DNA from: Kosakonia sp. H02
GTDB taxonomy: Bacteria > Pseudomonadota > Gammaproteobacteria > Enterobacterales > Enterobacteriaceae
Assembly (NCBI GenBank): GCA_030704225.1
Contig: CP131915.1
Location: 1,798,001-1,862,000 of the forward strand
Length of the DNA stretch: 64,000 nucleotides
Direction: 5' to 3'
Shown in pieces: positions 9,791 to 19,782 of the stretch. Positions within the stretch are counted from its first letter, which is position 1, and the number at the start of each line of letters is the position of its first letter. The notes under the pieces are model-generated. The model worked only from the letters and a program-made list of their open reading frames with translations, did no database searches and was not told the origin of the DNA. The translations under genes were made by a program, and so were the position numbers.

Positions 9791-11698
9791 ATGTCATTAA
9801 TCAGTATGCATGGTGCGTGGCTGTCGTTCAGCGACGCGCCGCTTCTCGATAATGCTGAGCTGCATATCGAAGAAAATGAACGCGTCTGCCTAGTTGGGCG
9901 TAACGGCGCGGGCAAATCCACATTGATGAAGATCCTCAACCGGGAAATTAACCTGGACGATGGTCGCATTGTCTATGAACAGGATTTAGTCGTCGCACGC
10001 CTGCAACAGGATCCGCCTCGCAATGTTAGCGGCAGCGTTTATGATTTCGTTGCCGAAGGCATCGAAGAGCAGGCAGAGTACCTCAAGCGTTACCACGACG
10101 TTTCCCATCTGGTGATGACCGATCCGAGCGATAAAAACCTCGCCGAATTGGCGCGGGTGCAGGAGATGCTCGATCATCACGGCCTGTGGCAACTGGAAAA
10201 CCGCATTAACGAGGTGCTGGCGCAACTGGGTCTGACGGCAGATATGTCGCTTTCTGCACTTTCTGGCGGCTGGCTGCGTAAGGCGGCACTGGGTCGCGCG
10301 CTGGTGAGCGGGCCGCGCGTGCTGCTGCTCGACGAACCGACTAACCACCTCGATATTGAAACCATCGACTGGCTGGAAGGTTTCCTCAAGACCTTTGGCG
10401 GCACTATTATCTTTATTTCTCACGACCGTTCGTTTATCCGCAATATGGCGACACGCATTGTCGATCTCGATCGCGGCAAACTGGTCTCTTATCCGGGCAA
10501 TTACGATCAGTACCTGCTGGAAAAAGAAGAAGCGCTGCGCGTGGAAGATCTGCAAAACGCCGAGTTCGATCGCAAGCTGGCGCAGGAAGAAGTCTGGATC
10601 CGCCAGGGCATCAAAGCGCGTCGTACGCGTAACGAAGGCCGTGTTCGCGCCCTGAAAGCGATGCGCCGCGAGCGCAGTGAACGCCGCGAAGTCATGGGCA
10701 GCGCCAAAATGCAGGTCGAAGAAGCTTCCCGCTCTGGCAAAATCGTCTTCGAGATGGAGAACGTTAACTACGGCGTTGACGGCAAAGAACTGGTGCGGGA
10801 TTTCTCCACCCAAGTGCAGCGTAGCGACAAAATTGCCCTGATTGGCCCGAACGGCTGCGGTAAAACGACGTTACTGAAACTGATGCTGGGGCAACTGCAA
10901 GCCGACAGCGGGCGTGTTCATGTTGGCACCAAATTGGAAGTGGCCTATTTCGATCAGCACCGTGCTGAACTCGATCCTGATAAAACCGTGATGGATAACC
11001 TTGCGGAAGGGAAGCAGGAAGTGATGGTGAACGGTAAGCCGCGCCATATTCTGGGCTATTTGCAGGACTTCCTGTTCCATCCGAAACGGGCAATGACACC
11101 GGTGCGTGCGCTCTCAGGTGGGGAACGTAACCGCCTGCTGCTGGCACGCTTGTTCCTGAAACCCAGTAACCTGCTGATCCTCGATGAACCCACCAACGAT
11201 CTGGATGTAGAAACGCTGGAGCTGCTGGAAGAGTTGATCGACAGCTATCAGGGCACTGTTTTGCTGGTGAGCCACGATCGTCAGTTTGTTGATAATACTG
11301 TGACCGAATGTTGGATCTTTGAAGGTCAGGGGCGTATTGGACAGTACGTCGGCGGTTATCATGATGCGCGCGGGCAGCAGGCTGCCTCGCTGGCCCATAA
11401 ACAGGCGGCCGTCGCGAAAAGCGCGGAAGCGTCAGCAGGCAAAGCAGAAACGGTCAAACGTAACACGAACAAACTAAGCTATAACCTGCAACGTGAACTG
11501 GAACAGTTACCGCAAAAGCTGGAACAACTGGAAACGGAACTGGAAACATTGCAGGCACAAGTTGCCGATGCTAACTTTTTCAGTCAGCCACACGATCATA
11601 CGCAAAAAGTCTTAGCTGATATGGCTTCGGCGGACCAGGCTCTGGAAGAGGCGTTTGAACGCTGGGAGTATCTGGAGGCTCTGAAAAACGGCGCATAA
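9791..11698 (+). CDS. uup: ABC-F family ATPase Uup
   Basis: Uup is a soluble ABC-F ATPase linked to ribosome function and to suppression of tandem-repeat deletion and transposon excision. The 635-residue length equals E. coli Uup. Both ATPase domains are complete: Walker A GRNGAGKST and GPNGCGKTT, signature motifs LSGGWLRK and LSGGERNR, Walker B LLLLDEPTNHLD and LLILDEPTNDLD. A charged linker separates them and the C-terminal 85 residues form a coiled coil (ELEQLPQKLEQLETELETLQ) known to bind DNA. It lies 12 bp after rlmL. Confidence 0.98.
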   Translation: MSLISMHGAWLSFSDAPLLDNAELHIEENERVCLVGRNGAGKSTLMKILNREINLDDGRIVYEQDLVVARLQQDPPRNVSGSVYDFVAEGIEEQAEYLKRYHDVSHLVMTDPSDKNLAELARVQEMLDHHGLWQLENRINEVLAQLGLTADMSLSALSGGWLRKAALGRALVSGPRVLLLDEPTNHLDIETIDWLEGFLKTFGGTIIFISHDRSFIRNMATRIVDLDRGKLVSYPGNYDQYLLEKEEALRVEDLQNAEFDRKLAQEEVWIRQGIKARRTRNEGRVRALKAMRRERSERREVMGSAKMQVEEASRSGKIVFEMENVNYGVDGKELVRDFSTQVQRSDKIALIGPNGCGKTTLLKLMLGQLQADSGRVHVGTKLEVAYFDQHRAELDPDKTVMDNLAEGKQEVMVNGKPRHILGYLQDFLFHPKRAMTPVRALSGGERNRLLLARLFLKPSNLLILDEPTNDLDVETLELLEELIDSYQGTVLLVSHDRQFVDNTVTECWIFEGQGRIGQYVGGYHDARGQQAASLAHKQAAVAKSAEASAGKAETVKRNTNKLSYNLQRELEQLPQKLEQLETELETLQAQVADANFFSQPHDHTQKVLADMASADQALEEAFERWEYLEALKNGA

Positions 11699-11709
11699 AG
11701 GGAGCCTGT

Positions 11710-12978
11710 ATGTGTGAACATCACAACGCCACTCGCCACATTCTGTGCCCGCAATGTGACATGCTGGTGGCGTTGCCGCCGTTACAACGTGGACACAAAG
11801 CGGCGTGCCCGCGCTGCGGCACCACATTGACGACCGAGTGGGACGCGCCGCGTCAGCGTCCTACTGCTTACGCGATCGTCGCGCTATTTATGTTGCTGCT
11901 CTCCAACCTCTTTCCCTTCGTCAATATGAAAGTGGCCGGTGTCACCAGCGAGGTGACGCTGCTGGAAATTCCCGGGGTGCTGTTTTCGGAAGATTACGCC
12001 AGCCTCGGTACCTTCTTCTTACTGTTTGTGCAACTTGTCCCGGCGTTCTGCCTGGTGACCATTCTGCTGTTAGTTAACCGGGTGCGCATGGATTTTCGCC
12101 TCAAAATCACGCTGGCGCGGATTTTGTTTCACCTCAAAAGTTGGGGAATGGCCGAGATTTTTCTCGCCGGGGTGCTGGTGAGTTTCGTCAAATTAATGGC
12201 CTATGGCGATATCGGCATCGGCAGCAGTTTTATCCCCTGGTGTCTGTTTTGCCTGTTACAACTGCGCGCGTTTCAGTGTGTTGATCGTCACTGGTTGTGG
12301 GACGATATCGCCCCCGTGCCGCAGCCTGCACTGCCTTTGCGTGTCGGCGTGCCGGGCATTCGTCAGGGGCTGCGATCCTGCCCATGTTGTACGGCGATCG
12401 TCGCTATTGATAACCCCGTATGCCCGCGTTGCCATACCCACGGATATGCCCGGCGGCGCAACAGTATCCAGTGGACGCTGGCACTGCTGGTGACAGCGAT
12501 GATGCTCTATCTCCCGGCCAATATCTTGCCGATCATGGTGACGGATTTATTAGGTGACCGCACGCCTTCGACCATTCTGGCCGGAGTGGTTTTGTTGTGG
12601 AGCGAAGGATCATATCCGGTGGCGCTGGTGATTTTTATCGCCAGTATTATGGTGCCGACGTTAAAGATGATTGGCATCGCCTGGTTGTGTATTGATGCGA
12701 AGGGCCACGGCAAGCGCGACTGTGAACGTATGCACTTTATTTATGAAGTGGTGGAGTTCGTCGGCCGCTGGTCAATGATCGATGTGTTTGTTATAGCGGT
12801 GCTGTCTGCGCTTGTACGCATGGGCGGGCTGATGAATATTTATCCTGCGATGGGTGCGCTGATGTTTGCGCTGGTCGTTATTATCACGATGTTTGCGGCA
12901 ATGACTTTCGACCCGCGTCTGAGCTGGGATCGCGAGCCACAAACGCACCATGAGGAGTCGTTAGAGCATGGGGAATAA
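11710..12978 (+). CDS. pqiA: Intermembrane transport protein PqiA
   Basis: PqiA is the inner-membrane partner of the MCE protein PqiB in a lipid-trafficking system between the two membranes. The 422-residue protein has two repeated halves, each starting with a zinc-ribbon-like CxxC pair (CPQCD/CPRCG and CPCC/CPRC) followed by four hydrophobic segments. Its 3' end overlaps pqiB by 11 bp, implying coupling. The E. coli pqi operon is induced by paraquat through SoxRS. It starts 11 bp after uup, so read-through from the rlmL promoter is likely in addition to any local promoter. Confidence 0.96.
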   Translation: MCEHHNATRHILCPQCDMLVALPPLQRGHKAACPRCGTTLTTEWDAPRQRPTAYAIVALFMLLLSNLFPFVNMKVAGVTSEVTLLEIPGVLFSEDYASLGTFFLLFVQLVPAFCLVTILLLVNRVRMDFRLKITLARILFHLKSWGMAEIFLAGVLVSFVKLMAYGDIGIGSSFIPWCLFCLLQLRAFQCVDRHWLWDDIAPVPQPALPLRVGVPGIRQGLRSCPCCTAIVAIDNPVCPRCHTHGYARRRNSIQWTLALLVTAMMLYLPANILPIMVTDLLGDRTPSTILAGVVLLWSEGSYPVALVIFIASIMVPTLKMIGIAWLCIDAKGHGKRDCERMHFIYEVVEFVGRWSMIDVFVIAVLSALVRMGGLMNIYPAMGALMFALVVIITMFAAMTFDPRLSWDREPQTHHEESLEHGE

Positions 12979-14605
12979 GAGTGGGGAAGCCCAGGTGCAA
13001 AAAGTGAAAAGCTGGTCGCCGGTGTGGATTTTCCCGATTGTAACGGCGCTGATTGGCGCGTGGATCCTCTTCTACCATTACAGCCATCAGGGGCCGGAAG
13101 TGACGCTTATCACCACCAATGCAGAAGGTATTGTTGGCGGTAAAACGACTATTAAGAGTCGAAGCGTTGATGTCGGCGTGGTGGAAAGTACCACCCTGAC
13201 TGACGATTTGACGCACGTTGAAATCAAAGCGCGGCTCAATTCCGGCATGGAAAAGCTGTTGCATAACGATTCGGTCTTTTGGGTGGTGAAACCACAAGTT
13301 GGCCGCGAAGGCGTGAGCGGGCTGGGTACGCTGCTTTCCGGTGCGTATATCGAGTTACAGCCCGGTGTGAAAGGCAGCGCGCCTGAGCGCTACAGTTTGC
13401 TGGATTCCCCGCCGCTGGCACCGCCGGATGCGAAAGGGATCCGTGTGATCCTCGACAGCGCTAAAGCGGGCCAGTTGGCCGCGGGCGATCCGGTGTTGTT
13501 CCGCGGTTATCGCGTCGGCTCGGTTGAAACCAGCACCTTTGATACGCAAAAGCGCACCATGAGCTACCAGCTCTTTATTAATGCGCCCAACGATCGGCTG
13601 GTGACCAGTAATGTGCGCTTCTGGAAAGATAGCGGTATTGCCGTCGATCTGACGTCTGCTGGCATGCGGGTCGAGATGGGCTCCCTGACCACGTTGTTTG
13701 GTGGCGGCGTGAGTTTTGATGTCCCGGATGGCCTGGATTTAGGTCAACCGGTGGCGGAAAAAACGGCATTTACCCTGTACGACGATCAGCGCAGCATTCA
13801 GGATTCGCTTTATACCGACCATATTGATTACCTGATGTTCTTCAAAGACTCTATTCGCGGTCTGCAACCTGGCGCGCCGGTTGAGTTCCGCGGTATTCGT
13901 CTGGGTACGGTAAGCAAAGTACCATTCTTTACCTCCGGTATGCGTCAGGCGCTCAACGATGATTATCGTATTCCGATCCTGATTCGTATCGAACCGGAAC
14001 GTCTGGCGAACCAGTTAGGCGAAGATCCTGATATGAGTGCGCATCTGAATGAACTGCTTAAGCGTGGCCTGCGTGGTTCGTTAAAAACCGGCAATATTGT
14101 CACCGGCGCGCTGTATGTGGACCTGGACTTTTACATCAATGCGCCGCCGGTCAACGGCATGCGTGAGTTTGCCGGTTACCCGATTATTCCGACGATGAGT
14201 GGCGGGCTGGCGCAAATTCAGCAACGGCTGATGGATACCCTGGATAAGATCAACAACTTGCCGCTGAACCCGATGATCCAGCAGGCGACAAATACGCTTT
14301 CGGAAAGCCAGCAAACGCTGAAGCGCCTGCAAACGACGCTGGATAATCTGAATAAATTGACTGCCAGCCAGTCGATGCAGCAGCTCCCGGCGGATATGCA
14401 ATCGACACTGCGTGAACTTAATCGCAGCATGCAGGGCTTCCAGCCGGGGTCAGCCGCCTATAACAAGATGGTGGCAGACATGCAGCGTCTGGATCAGGTG
14501 CTTCGTGAATTACAGCCGGTGCTGAAAACCCTCAACGATAAGAGCAATGCGCTGGTATTCGAAGCGAAAGGAAAAGATGATCCGCAGCCGAAGAGGGCGA
14601 AATAA
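12968..14605 (+). CDS. pqiB: MCE-domain intermembrane transport protein PqiB
   Basis: PqiB forms a hexameric tube of stacked MCE rings spanning the periplasm. The 545-residue protein has one N-terminal membrane anchor (WIFPIVTALIGAWILFY, about residues 20-36), three successive MCE domains (about 45-135, 160-250, 285-385) and a long C-terminal helical region (MQQLPADMQSTLRELNRS) that forms the needle. Family members transfer phospholipids between membranes. Length matches E. coli PqiB (546 aa). The TAATG junction couples it to pqiC. Confidence 0.97.
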   Translation: MGNKSGEAQVQKVKSWSPVWIFPIVTALIGAWILFYHYSHQGPEVTLITTNAEGIVGGKTTIKSRSVDVGVVESTTLTDDLTHVEIKARLNSGMEKLLHNDSVFWVVKPQVGREGVSGLGTLLSGAYIELQPGVKGSAPERYSLLDSPPLAPPDAKGIRVILDSAKAGQLAAGDPVLFRGYRVGSVETSTFDTQKRTMSYQLFINAPNDRLVTSNVRFWKDSGIAVDLTSAGMRVEMGSLTTLFGGGVSFDVPDGLDLGQPVAEKTAFTLYDDQRSIQDSLYTDHIDYLMFFKDSIRGLQPGAPVEFRGIRLGTVSKVPFFTSGMRQALNDDYRIPILIRIEPERLANQLGEDPDMSAHLNELLKRGLRGSLKTGNIVTGALYVDLDFYINAPPVNGMREFAGYPIIPTMSGGLAQIQQRLMDTLDKINNLPLNPMIQQATNTLSESQQTLKRLQTTLDNLNKLTASQSMQQLPADMQSTLRELNRSMQGFQPGSAAYNKMVADMQRLDQVLRELQPVLKTLNDKSNALVFEAKGKDDPQPKRAK

Positions 14606-15177
14606 TGAAAAAAAGCGCACTGGTTATGCTTGTGCTACTGCTGACAGCCTGTAGCAGCAGCGGCGATAACAAAAGCTACTATCAATTGCCCTCACCCGCG
14701 TTAACCACGGGGCAGGCCAGCATCGGGCAGGGGCAGGGAAATCGCCAGCTATGGGTCGAGCAGGTTTCCGTTCCGGATTACCTGGCGGGTAATGGCGTGG
14801 TCTATCAAACCAGCGATGTGCAATACGTTATCGCGAATAACAACCTATGGGCCAGCCCGCTCGATCAGCAATTGCGTAATACGCTGGTGGCTAATCTGAG
14901 TAACCAACTGCCGGGATGGGTGGTTGCATCGCAGCCGCTGGGGAGCGAGCAGGACACCTTGAACGTTACGGTGACCAGCTTTCATGGTCGCTACGATGGT
15001 CGGGTGATTGTCAGCGGTGAGTGGCTGCTTAAGCATCAGGGGCAGCTTATTAAGCGTCCTTTCTATATCGAGCTGAAGCAGCAACAAGATGGCTATGACG
15101 AGATGGTAAAAATGCTAGCGCAAGGATGGCAGCAGGAAGCCGTCCGTATCGCGACTGAGTTAAATCATCTGCCATAA
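14605..15177 (+). CDS. pqiC: Outer-membrane lipoprotein PqiC
   Basis: PqiC (YmbA) is the outer-membrane lipoprotein of the PqiABC system; it caps the PqiB needle. The 190-residue precursor has a short lipoprotein signal (KKSALVMLVLLL) and a clear lipobox LTAC with cleavage before Cys17, followed by a serine-rich linker. The remainder is an ABC-transport-auxiliary domain (DUF330). It is the last gene of the operon and is followed by a terminator. Confidence 0.95.
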   Translation: MKKSALVMLVLLLTACSSSGDNKSYYQLPSPALTTGQASIGQGQGNRQLWVEQVSVPDYLAGNGVVYQTSDVQYVIANNNLWASPLDQQLRNTLVANLSNQLPGWVVASQPLGSEQDTLNVTVTSFHGRYDGRVIVSGEWLLKHQGQLIKRPFYIELKQQQDGYDEMVKMLAQGWQQEAVRIATELNHLP

Positions 15178-15194
15178 GTTGATTTAATGAATAA

Positions 15195-15232
15195 AAAAAC
15201 CGTCACAGGTAAATACTGTGGCGGTTTTTTTT
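15195..15232 (+). terminator. Intrinsic terminator after pqiC
   Basis: An AAAAACCGTCACAG / CTGTGGCGGTTTTT stem with a 7-base loop (one G-T pair) ends in eight T residues. Confidence 0.88.
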
Positions 15233-15431
15233 GGCTTTCTGCCCAATTCATTACCTGTGCTGGCTCACACTTTTTGTACAAATGATCTTTCGGGTAGCTC
15301 ACATTTATGACACTGGCGTGAATTTTGCGCATTGACGACGGGGTTTATTCAAGGTATTTGTGACCTGTGGTTGTGCATTTAGTAACCACTGTTTTCTTTT
15401 CCACCAGACCAAAGCATGAGGGAAACGAGGC

Positions 15432-15599
15432 ATGAAGAGACAAAAACGAGATCGCCTGGAACGGGCACATCAACGTGGTTATCAGGCTGGTATTACTGGA
15501 CGCTCGAAAGAGATGTGTCCTTACCAAACCCTGAATCAGAGGTGTGAATGGCTTGGAGGCTGGCGGCAAGCTATGGAGGACAGGGCCGTAATTGCCTGA
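15432..15599 (+). CDS. rmf: Ribosome modulation factor
   Basis: RMF is a small basic protein that dimerises 70S ribosomes into inactive 100S particles in stationary phase. The 55-residue product begins MKRQKRDRLERAHQRGYQAG and is nearly identical to E. coli RMF (55 aa); one difference is a cysteine in QRCEWLGG where E. coli has serine. The ATG follows an AAACGAGG ribosome site. The 250-bp gap upstream includes the pqiC terminator and must hold the rmf promoter (ppGpp-dependent in E. coli); I do not see an unambiguous one. Confidence 0.97.
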   Translation: MKRQKRDRLERAHQRGYQAGITGRSKEMCPYQTLNQRCEWLGGWRQAMEDRAVIA

Positions 15600-15620
15600 T
15601 TCTGTCTCTTTAGGAAAAGA

Positions 15621-15643
15621 AACCTCCGCCCGGCGGAGGTTTC
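15621..15643. terminator. Hairpin terminator between rmf and fabA
   Basis: A 10-bp perfect stem AACCTCCGCC / GGCGGAGGTT with a one-base centre lies between convergent rmf and fabA. Short A- and T-runs flank it, so it may serve both genes. Confidence 0.75.
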
Positions 15644-15670
15644 GCGTTTGAGAGGGGGAAAACCCTTCTG

Positions 15671-16189
15671 TCAGAAAGCAGTGGTATCCTGGAACAGTCC
15701 CACTTTTAAATCGGCTGCGGTGTAAATGAGGCGGCCATCAACCAGCACTTCACCATCTGCCAGACCCATAATCAAACGACGGTTAACGATGCGTTTGAAG
15801 TGAATGCGGTAAGTCACTTTTTTTGCGGTTGGCAGGATCTGACCGGTAAATTTCACTTCACCTACGCCCAGCGCACGGCCTTTGCCTTCGCCGCCGAGCC
15901 AGCCCAGATAGAAACCAACCAGTTGCCACATGGCATCAAGACCGAGGCAGCCTGGCATTACAGGATCACCAATGAAATGGCAGCCAAAGAACCACAGATC
16001 CGGGTTGATATCGAGTTCGGCTTCAACATAGCCTTTATCGAAATTACCACCGGTCTCCGTCATTTTGACCACACGGTCCATCATTAACATATTTGGAGCC
16101 GGTAATTGCGGGCCTTTTTCGCCAAACAGTTCGCCGCGACCAGAGGCTAGAAGATCTTCTTTTGTATAGGATTCGCGTTTATCTACCAT
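15671..16189 (-). CDS. fabA: 3-hydroxydecanoyl-ACP dehydratase/isomerase
   Basis: FabA dehydrates 3-hydroxydecanoyl-ACP and isomerises the trans-2 to the cis-3 product, the branch point to unsaturated fatty acids. The 172-residue length equals E. coli FabA. The active-site histidine is in [15 protein letters not shown] and the aspartate in LGLDAMWQ. The start [13 protein letters not shown] matches E. coli; a longer frame upstream covers the operators and is rejected. Upstream sites for FabR and FadR are conserved. This is a housekeeping enzyme and not part of the accessory acyl cluster at 39-54 kb. Confidence 0.98.
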   Translation of the reverse strand: MVDKRESYTKEDLLASGRGELFGEKGPQLPAPNMLMMDRVVKMTETGGNFDKGYVEAELDINPDLWFFGCHFIGDPVMPGCLGLDAMWQLVGFYLGWLGGEGKGRALGVGEVKFTGQILPTAKKVTYRIHFKRIVNRRLIMGLADGEVLVDGRLIYTAADLKVGLFQDTTAF

Positions 16190-16228
16190 GTTCTCAGTAA
16201 GCCTTATTTGTAATTTCGGACGCAGGAT

Positions 16229-16264
16229 AGCTAACACGTGTACGCTGAACAAGTCCGATCAGTT
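16229..16264 (-). promoter_or_regulatory. FabR and FadR operators upstream of fabA
   Basis: Read on the minus strand, AGCGTACACGTGTTAGCT (16229-16246) matches the FabR palindrome known upstream of E. coli fabA. Immediately upstream, AACTGATCGGACTTGTTC (16247-16264) matches the FadR site, from which FadR activates fabA. The adjacent sites imply the standard double control: activation by FadR, repression by FabR bound to unsaturated acyl thioester. Confidence 0.85.
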
Positions 16265-16267
16265 TTA

Positions 16268-18019
16268 CTAAAACCAATTTAACCAGCGCAGTGGCCACGG
16301 AAAGCGATGACGAGCATCTTGTTGCGTTGCCTGCGCGATACGTTCCTGGATGATCTGCTTAAGGTTATTCTGCCCCTCGTCATCCCATGCCAGGCCCATT
16401 AGTAAGGGTAGTGCATCCATTACATCATCCACTGCCCAAATAACGAATTGCTGTGACTGAATCGCATCAAGCAAATCCTGGTGGAGCGATAAATGGCGCA
16501 CGTTAGCCGAGGGAATAATTACGCCTTGTTTACCTGTTAACTCACGTTGTTGGCAAATCGCAAAAAAACCTTCGATTTTTTCGTTTAACCCGCCGACTGG
16601 TTGCGAGCGACCAAATTGATCTACCGAGCCAGTGATGGCAATGCGCTGGTTAATGGGGATTTCGGCAAGCGCACTGATCAAAGCACAAAGTTCGGCCATT
16701 GACGCGCTGTCGCCGTCGACTTCGCTATAAGATTGTTCAAATGTGAGGGAGGCCGAGAAGGGGATCTGTTGTTCCAGCTCCAGTTCTGCCATCAGAAACG
16801 CCTGCATGATCATCATACCTTTGGCGTGGATATTACCGCCCAGCTCAGCTTTGCGTTCGATATCATTGAACTCACCGTCACCGACATGGACGACGCAACT
16901 GATGCGCGAAGGTTCGCCGAATGCGCGCGGATGGCCTGGAAACTCAATGACCGAAAGCGCGTTAATCTGGCCTACGCGTTCACCTTCGGTTTCGATCAAA
17001 ATCTGCTCCAGCAGAATTTCATCCTGCATACGTTCCGCCAGAAAACCCTCTCGCCATTCACGCTGCGCAAGCATTGCCTGCAACGCTTCAGCGTTAAATG
17101 TCTCACTGTCGGATAAGGCAGCAACTTCACGAAGCTGACGTGTCAACCATAATGGGCAGAGCGGCAACGTTTCCTGGTCACCGGTATAGCGCACGGCTTC
17201 ACGAATAAGTGCTGGCCATGCATCAGTTGACGGTACTGGCAGGTGCGTATCACGTGCGGTCTGCTCAACCCATCGCCGCCATACGCTCATCGCTTCAGCA
17301 TCAGAAATCTGGAGAGTTTCTTCATACTCACTGTAAATGGCCTGCGAAGCGAGCTCGGGTTCCATTTCCTGAAACTCGGCCAGAGATTCACGTTCACCGA
17401 CCAGAATGACTTTAAGATCCAATGGCATGGATGGCACAATGACCGGCAACGGACGGGACTCATCAAAAGAGACCCAGTCGAAACGGCGCTGCGTGACCAT
17501 GGTTTTCAGGCGCATCCACAGCAGCGGCTGGGCTAATAGCGTACGTAAGGAGATGATCAAAACGCCGCCGTTAGCCTGATGAACTAAGCCTGGCTGAAGA
17601 GTTATCTCCTGATTAAACTGGCGCAGGCAGCCGAAAAGCTGTTCCGCTTCGACCCATTCAGCAACCACGGTGGGATGTTTGCCGAGGAAGTCAGCGTGCG
17701 CTTCGTCTGAATTTTCGAAGCGGATGGTTGAACCATTGATATGATACTGCCCGCCGGTGCGCGGTCGATTTTCAGGAATAAGCCTGGCGGTAGCGCGGGC
17801 AATGAGCGCCAGATATTCAGCTTCTTCCGGCGCTTTTGCCAGCAAAAAGCGTGATGTTGCCAGCGGATAGAGCAACTGCTCCAGCGCGTATTGTAATCGG
17901 GGTTGTGTATCGGCCAGTGAGGAGTCGGTTTCGCGCGCTATTGCGGACGATTCAAACACTTCCTGATAGCTCTCTGTATCAGGAACCAGGTCGTTCCATT
18001 CGAGTTTTGTAATGGTCAA
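16268..18019 (-). CDS. ycbZ: Lon-like ATP-independent-type protease homolog YcbZ (LonH)
   Basis: YcbZ is a Lon-family protein with a C-terminal Lon protease domain. The catalytic serine is in VDGDSASMAE (about residue 443) and the lysine in GGLNEKIEGFF. The N-terminal part is a divergent AAA-like region without a clean Walker A, although a Walker B-like HQANGGVLIISL segment is present. The length of 583 residues is close to the E. coli 586. E. coli work links it to translation or ribosome assembly, but substrates are poorly defined. It is transcribed toward fabA, with its stop only 4 bp beyond the operator block. Confidence 0.93.
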   Translation of the reverse strand: MTITKLEWNDLVPDTESYQEVFESSAIARETDSSLADTQPRLQYALEQLLYPLATSRFLLAKAPEEAEYLALIARATARLIPENRPRTGGQYHINGSTIRFENSDEAHADFLGKHPTVVAEWVEAEQLFGCLRQFNQEITLQPGLVHQANGGVLIISLRTLLAQPLLWMRLKTMVTQRRFDWVSFDESRPLPVIVPSMPLDLKVILVGERESLAEFQEMEPELASQAIYSEYEETLQISDAEAMSVWRRWVEQTARDTHLPVPSTDAWPALIREAVRYTGDQETLPLCPLWLTRQLREVAALSDSETFNAEALQAMLAQREWREGFLAERMQDEILLEQILIETEGERVGQINALSVIEFPGHPRAFGEPSRISCVVHVGDGEFNDIERKAELGGNIHAKGMMIMQAFLMAELELEQQIPFSASLTFEQSYSEVDGDSASMAELCALISALAEIPINQRIAITGSVDQFGRSQPVGGLNEKIEGFFAICQQRELTGKQGVIIPSANVRHLSLHQDLLDAIQSQQFVIWAVDDVMDALPLLMGLAWDDEGQNNLKQIIQERIAQATQQDARHRFPWPLRWLNWF

Positions 18020-18201
18020 AGTCGTCTTTTTAGTCGGCTGTAAAAGGCGGGATTATACCGTAAACGCTCGTGCAGCACACACCGATTACATGCTTCGGCC
18101 GTTGTAAGCTTGGGGATGGCTCACAGGTAGCGATTTCTTCTGAGCAGAGTGTAAAAAAACTGATATTCTGAACTGAGTTACACGGTAACGTTGAGAGAGC
18201 A

Positions 18202-18660
18202 ATGAAATATCAACAACTGGAAAATCTCGAAAGCGGCTGGAAATGGAAGTATCTGGTTAAAAAGCATCGTGAGGGGGAGTTAATCACGCGCTATATAGAA
18301 GCCAGTGCTGCTAAAGATGCAGTCGATGTATTGTTGACCCTCGAAAATGAACCGGTACACGTCAACGACTGGATTAGCCAACATATGAATCCAGCGTTAG
18401 TTAACCGGATGAAGCAAACCATTCGTGCCCGGCGCAAGCGGCATTTCAATGCTGAACATCAGCATACACGTAAAAAATCTATCGACCTTGAGTTTGTTGT
18501 CTGGCAAAGACTGGCGGGGCTGGCACAGCGGCGCGGAAAAACGCTTTCTGAAACCATTGTGCAACTGATTGAAGATGCGGAGCATAAAGAGAAATATGCA
18601 ACGCAAATGTCGACTTTGAAGCACGATCTACAGGCGCTACTGGGCAAAGAGAAAGGGTAG
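18202..18660 (+). CDS. matP: Macrodomain Ter organiser protein MatP
   Basis: MatP binds matS sites and condenses the terminus region of the chromosome, linking it to the divisome through ZapB. The 152-residue protein has the N-terminal four-helix region, a central ribbon-helix-helix DNA-binding motif ([21 protein letters not shown], about residues 94-115) and a C-terminal coiled coil. E. coli MatP is 150 aa. It is divergent from ycbZ and convergent with ompA. Confidence 0.96.
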   Translation: MKYQQLENLESGWKWKYLVKKHREGELITRYIEASAAKDAVDVLLTLENEPVHVNDWISQHMNPALVNRMKQTIRARRKRHFNAEHQHTRKKSIDLEFVVWQRLAGLAQRRGKTLSETIVQLIEDAEHKEKYATQMSTLKHDLQALLGKEKG

Positions 18661-18692
18661 TGGTTTTTTCGACACGGAAATGAGAGCAATAA

Positions 18693-18718
18693 AAAACCCC
18701 GCGCAATGGCGGGGTTTT
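18693..18718. terminator. Bidirectional terminator between matP and ompA
   Basis: AAAACCCCGC / GCGGGGTTTT forms a 10-bp stem with a 6-base loop. A-tract on one side and T-tract on the other make it a terminator in both directions for the convergent genes. Confidence 0.9.
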
Positions 18719-18732
18719 ATCTGACGGGTAAC

Positions 18733-19782
18733 TTAAGCCTGCGGCTGAGTTACAACGTCTTTGATACCTTTAACTTCGATCTCTACACGACGATCCGGAG
18801 CCAGGCAGTCGATCAACGCTGCACGAGCTTTAACGTTGTCACAGGTGTTGCCAGTAACCGGGTTGGATTCGCCCATACCACGTGCGGAGATTTTGTTCGC
18901 CGGGATACCTTTAGAAACCAGGTAATCAACAACGGACTGAGCACGTTTCTCAGACAGACCCTGGTTGTAAGCGTCAGAACCGATACGGTCGGTGAAGCCC
19001 AGAACCACTACGGAACCGTCTTTCGGATCCAGGTTGCTCAGCTGACTGTACAGCTGATCCAGTGCCTGCTGACCTTCCGGTTTCAGGGTTGCTTTGTTGA
19101 AGTTGAACAGAACGTCAGACTTCAGGGTGAAGTGTTTGGTCTGTACTTCCGGAGCCGGAGCTGGAGCCGGAGCAACTACCGGAGCCGCTTCTTCTTGCTG
19201 ACCAAAGCGGTAAGAAACACCTACACTCAGCAGACCGTTGTCCGGACGACCACCAACGGTGTTTGCGTCACCAATGTTGTTGGTCCACTGGTATTCCAGA
19301 CGGGTAGCGATATCGCGGGTAACCGCCCACTCAACACCACCAGCGAAGACCGGGGAAACACCGGTATCGTGATCTTTGAAGCCCTGGTTGTTTTTAGCGT
19401 CTGCACGCCAAACCATACCACCCAGACGGGTGTACAGATCCAGGTCATCAGTAATCGGGTAACCCAGTTTAGCGGTCAGCTGAACGCCCTGAGCTTTGAA
19501 TGCGCCGTTTACATCGCTGCCTTTGTACGGCATGCGACCCAGCCAGTCGTAGCCCAGTTCAAAGCCAACATACGGGTTAACCTGATAACCACCGAACGCA
19601 CCAGCGCCTAACTGGCTTTCGTGAGTCGGGCCATTGTTAGGGATCTGGTTGTTACCAACATCGTGGAACTGAGACCAGCCCAGTTTAGCACCCGTATACC
19701 AGGTGTTATCTTTCGGAGCGGCCTGCGCTACGGTAGCGAAGCCAGCCAGTGCCACTGCAATCGCGATAGCTGTCTTTTTCAT
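18733..19782 (-). CDS. ompA: Outer membrane protein A
   Basis: OmpA is the abundant outer-membrane anchor protein: an eight-stranded barrel (about residues 22-195), a proline/alanine-rich hinge ([13 protein letters not shown]) and a periplasmic OmpA-like domain that binds peptidoglycan, with the conserved NxxLSxxRAxxV pattern seen as [12 protein letters not shown]. The 349-residue precursor starts [21 protein letters not shown] with cleavage after AQA; an upstream in-frame extension covers the long 5' leader and is rejected. E. coli OmpA is 346 aa. Four surface loops differ from E. coli, as usual between species. Confidence 0.98.
   Translation of the reverse strand: MKKTAIAIAVALAGFATVAQAAPKDNTWYTGAKLGWSQFHDVGNNQIPNNGPTHESQLGAGAFGGYQVNPYVGFELGYDWLGRMPYKGSDVNGAFKAQGVQLTAKLGYPITDDLDLYTRLGGMVWRADAKNNQGFKDHDTGVSPVFAGGVEWAVTRDIATRLEYQWTNNIGDANTVGGRPDNGLLSVGVSYRFGQQEEAAPVVAPAPAPAPEVQTKHFTLKSDVLFNFNKATLKPEGQQALDQLYSQLSNLDPKDGSVVVLGFTDRIGSDAYNQGLSEKRAQSVVDYLVSKGIPANKISARGMGESNPVTGNTCDNVKARAALIDCLAPDRRVEIEVKGIKDVVTQPQA

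Noticed and set aside
15671..16189. fabA as a member of the acyl cluster
   Set aside because: It lies 23 kb away in its conserved core position with FadR and FabR sites, so it is the housekeeping gene.
18733..19782. Long plus-strand open frame opposite ompA
   Set aside because: It is a shadow caused by strong codon bias of the highly expressed ompA; it has no ribosome site and no sensible protein features.
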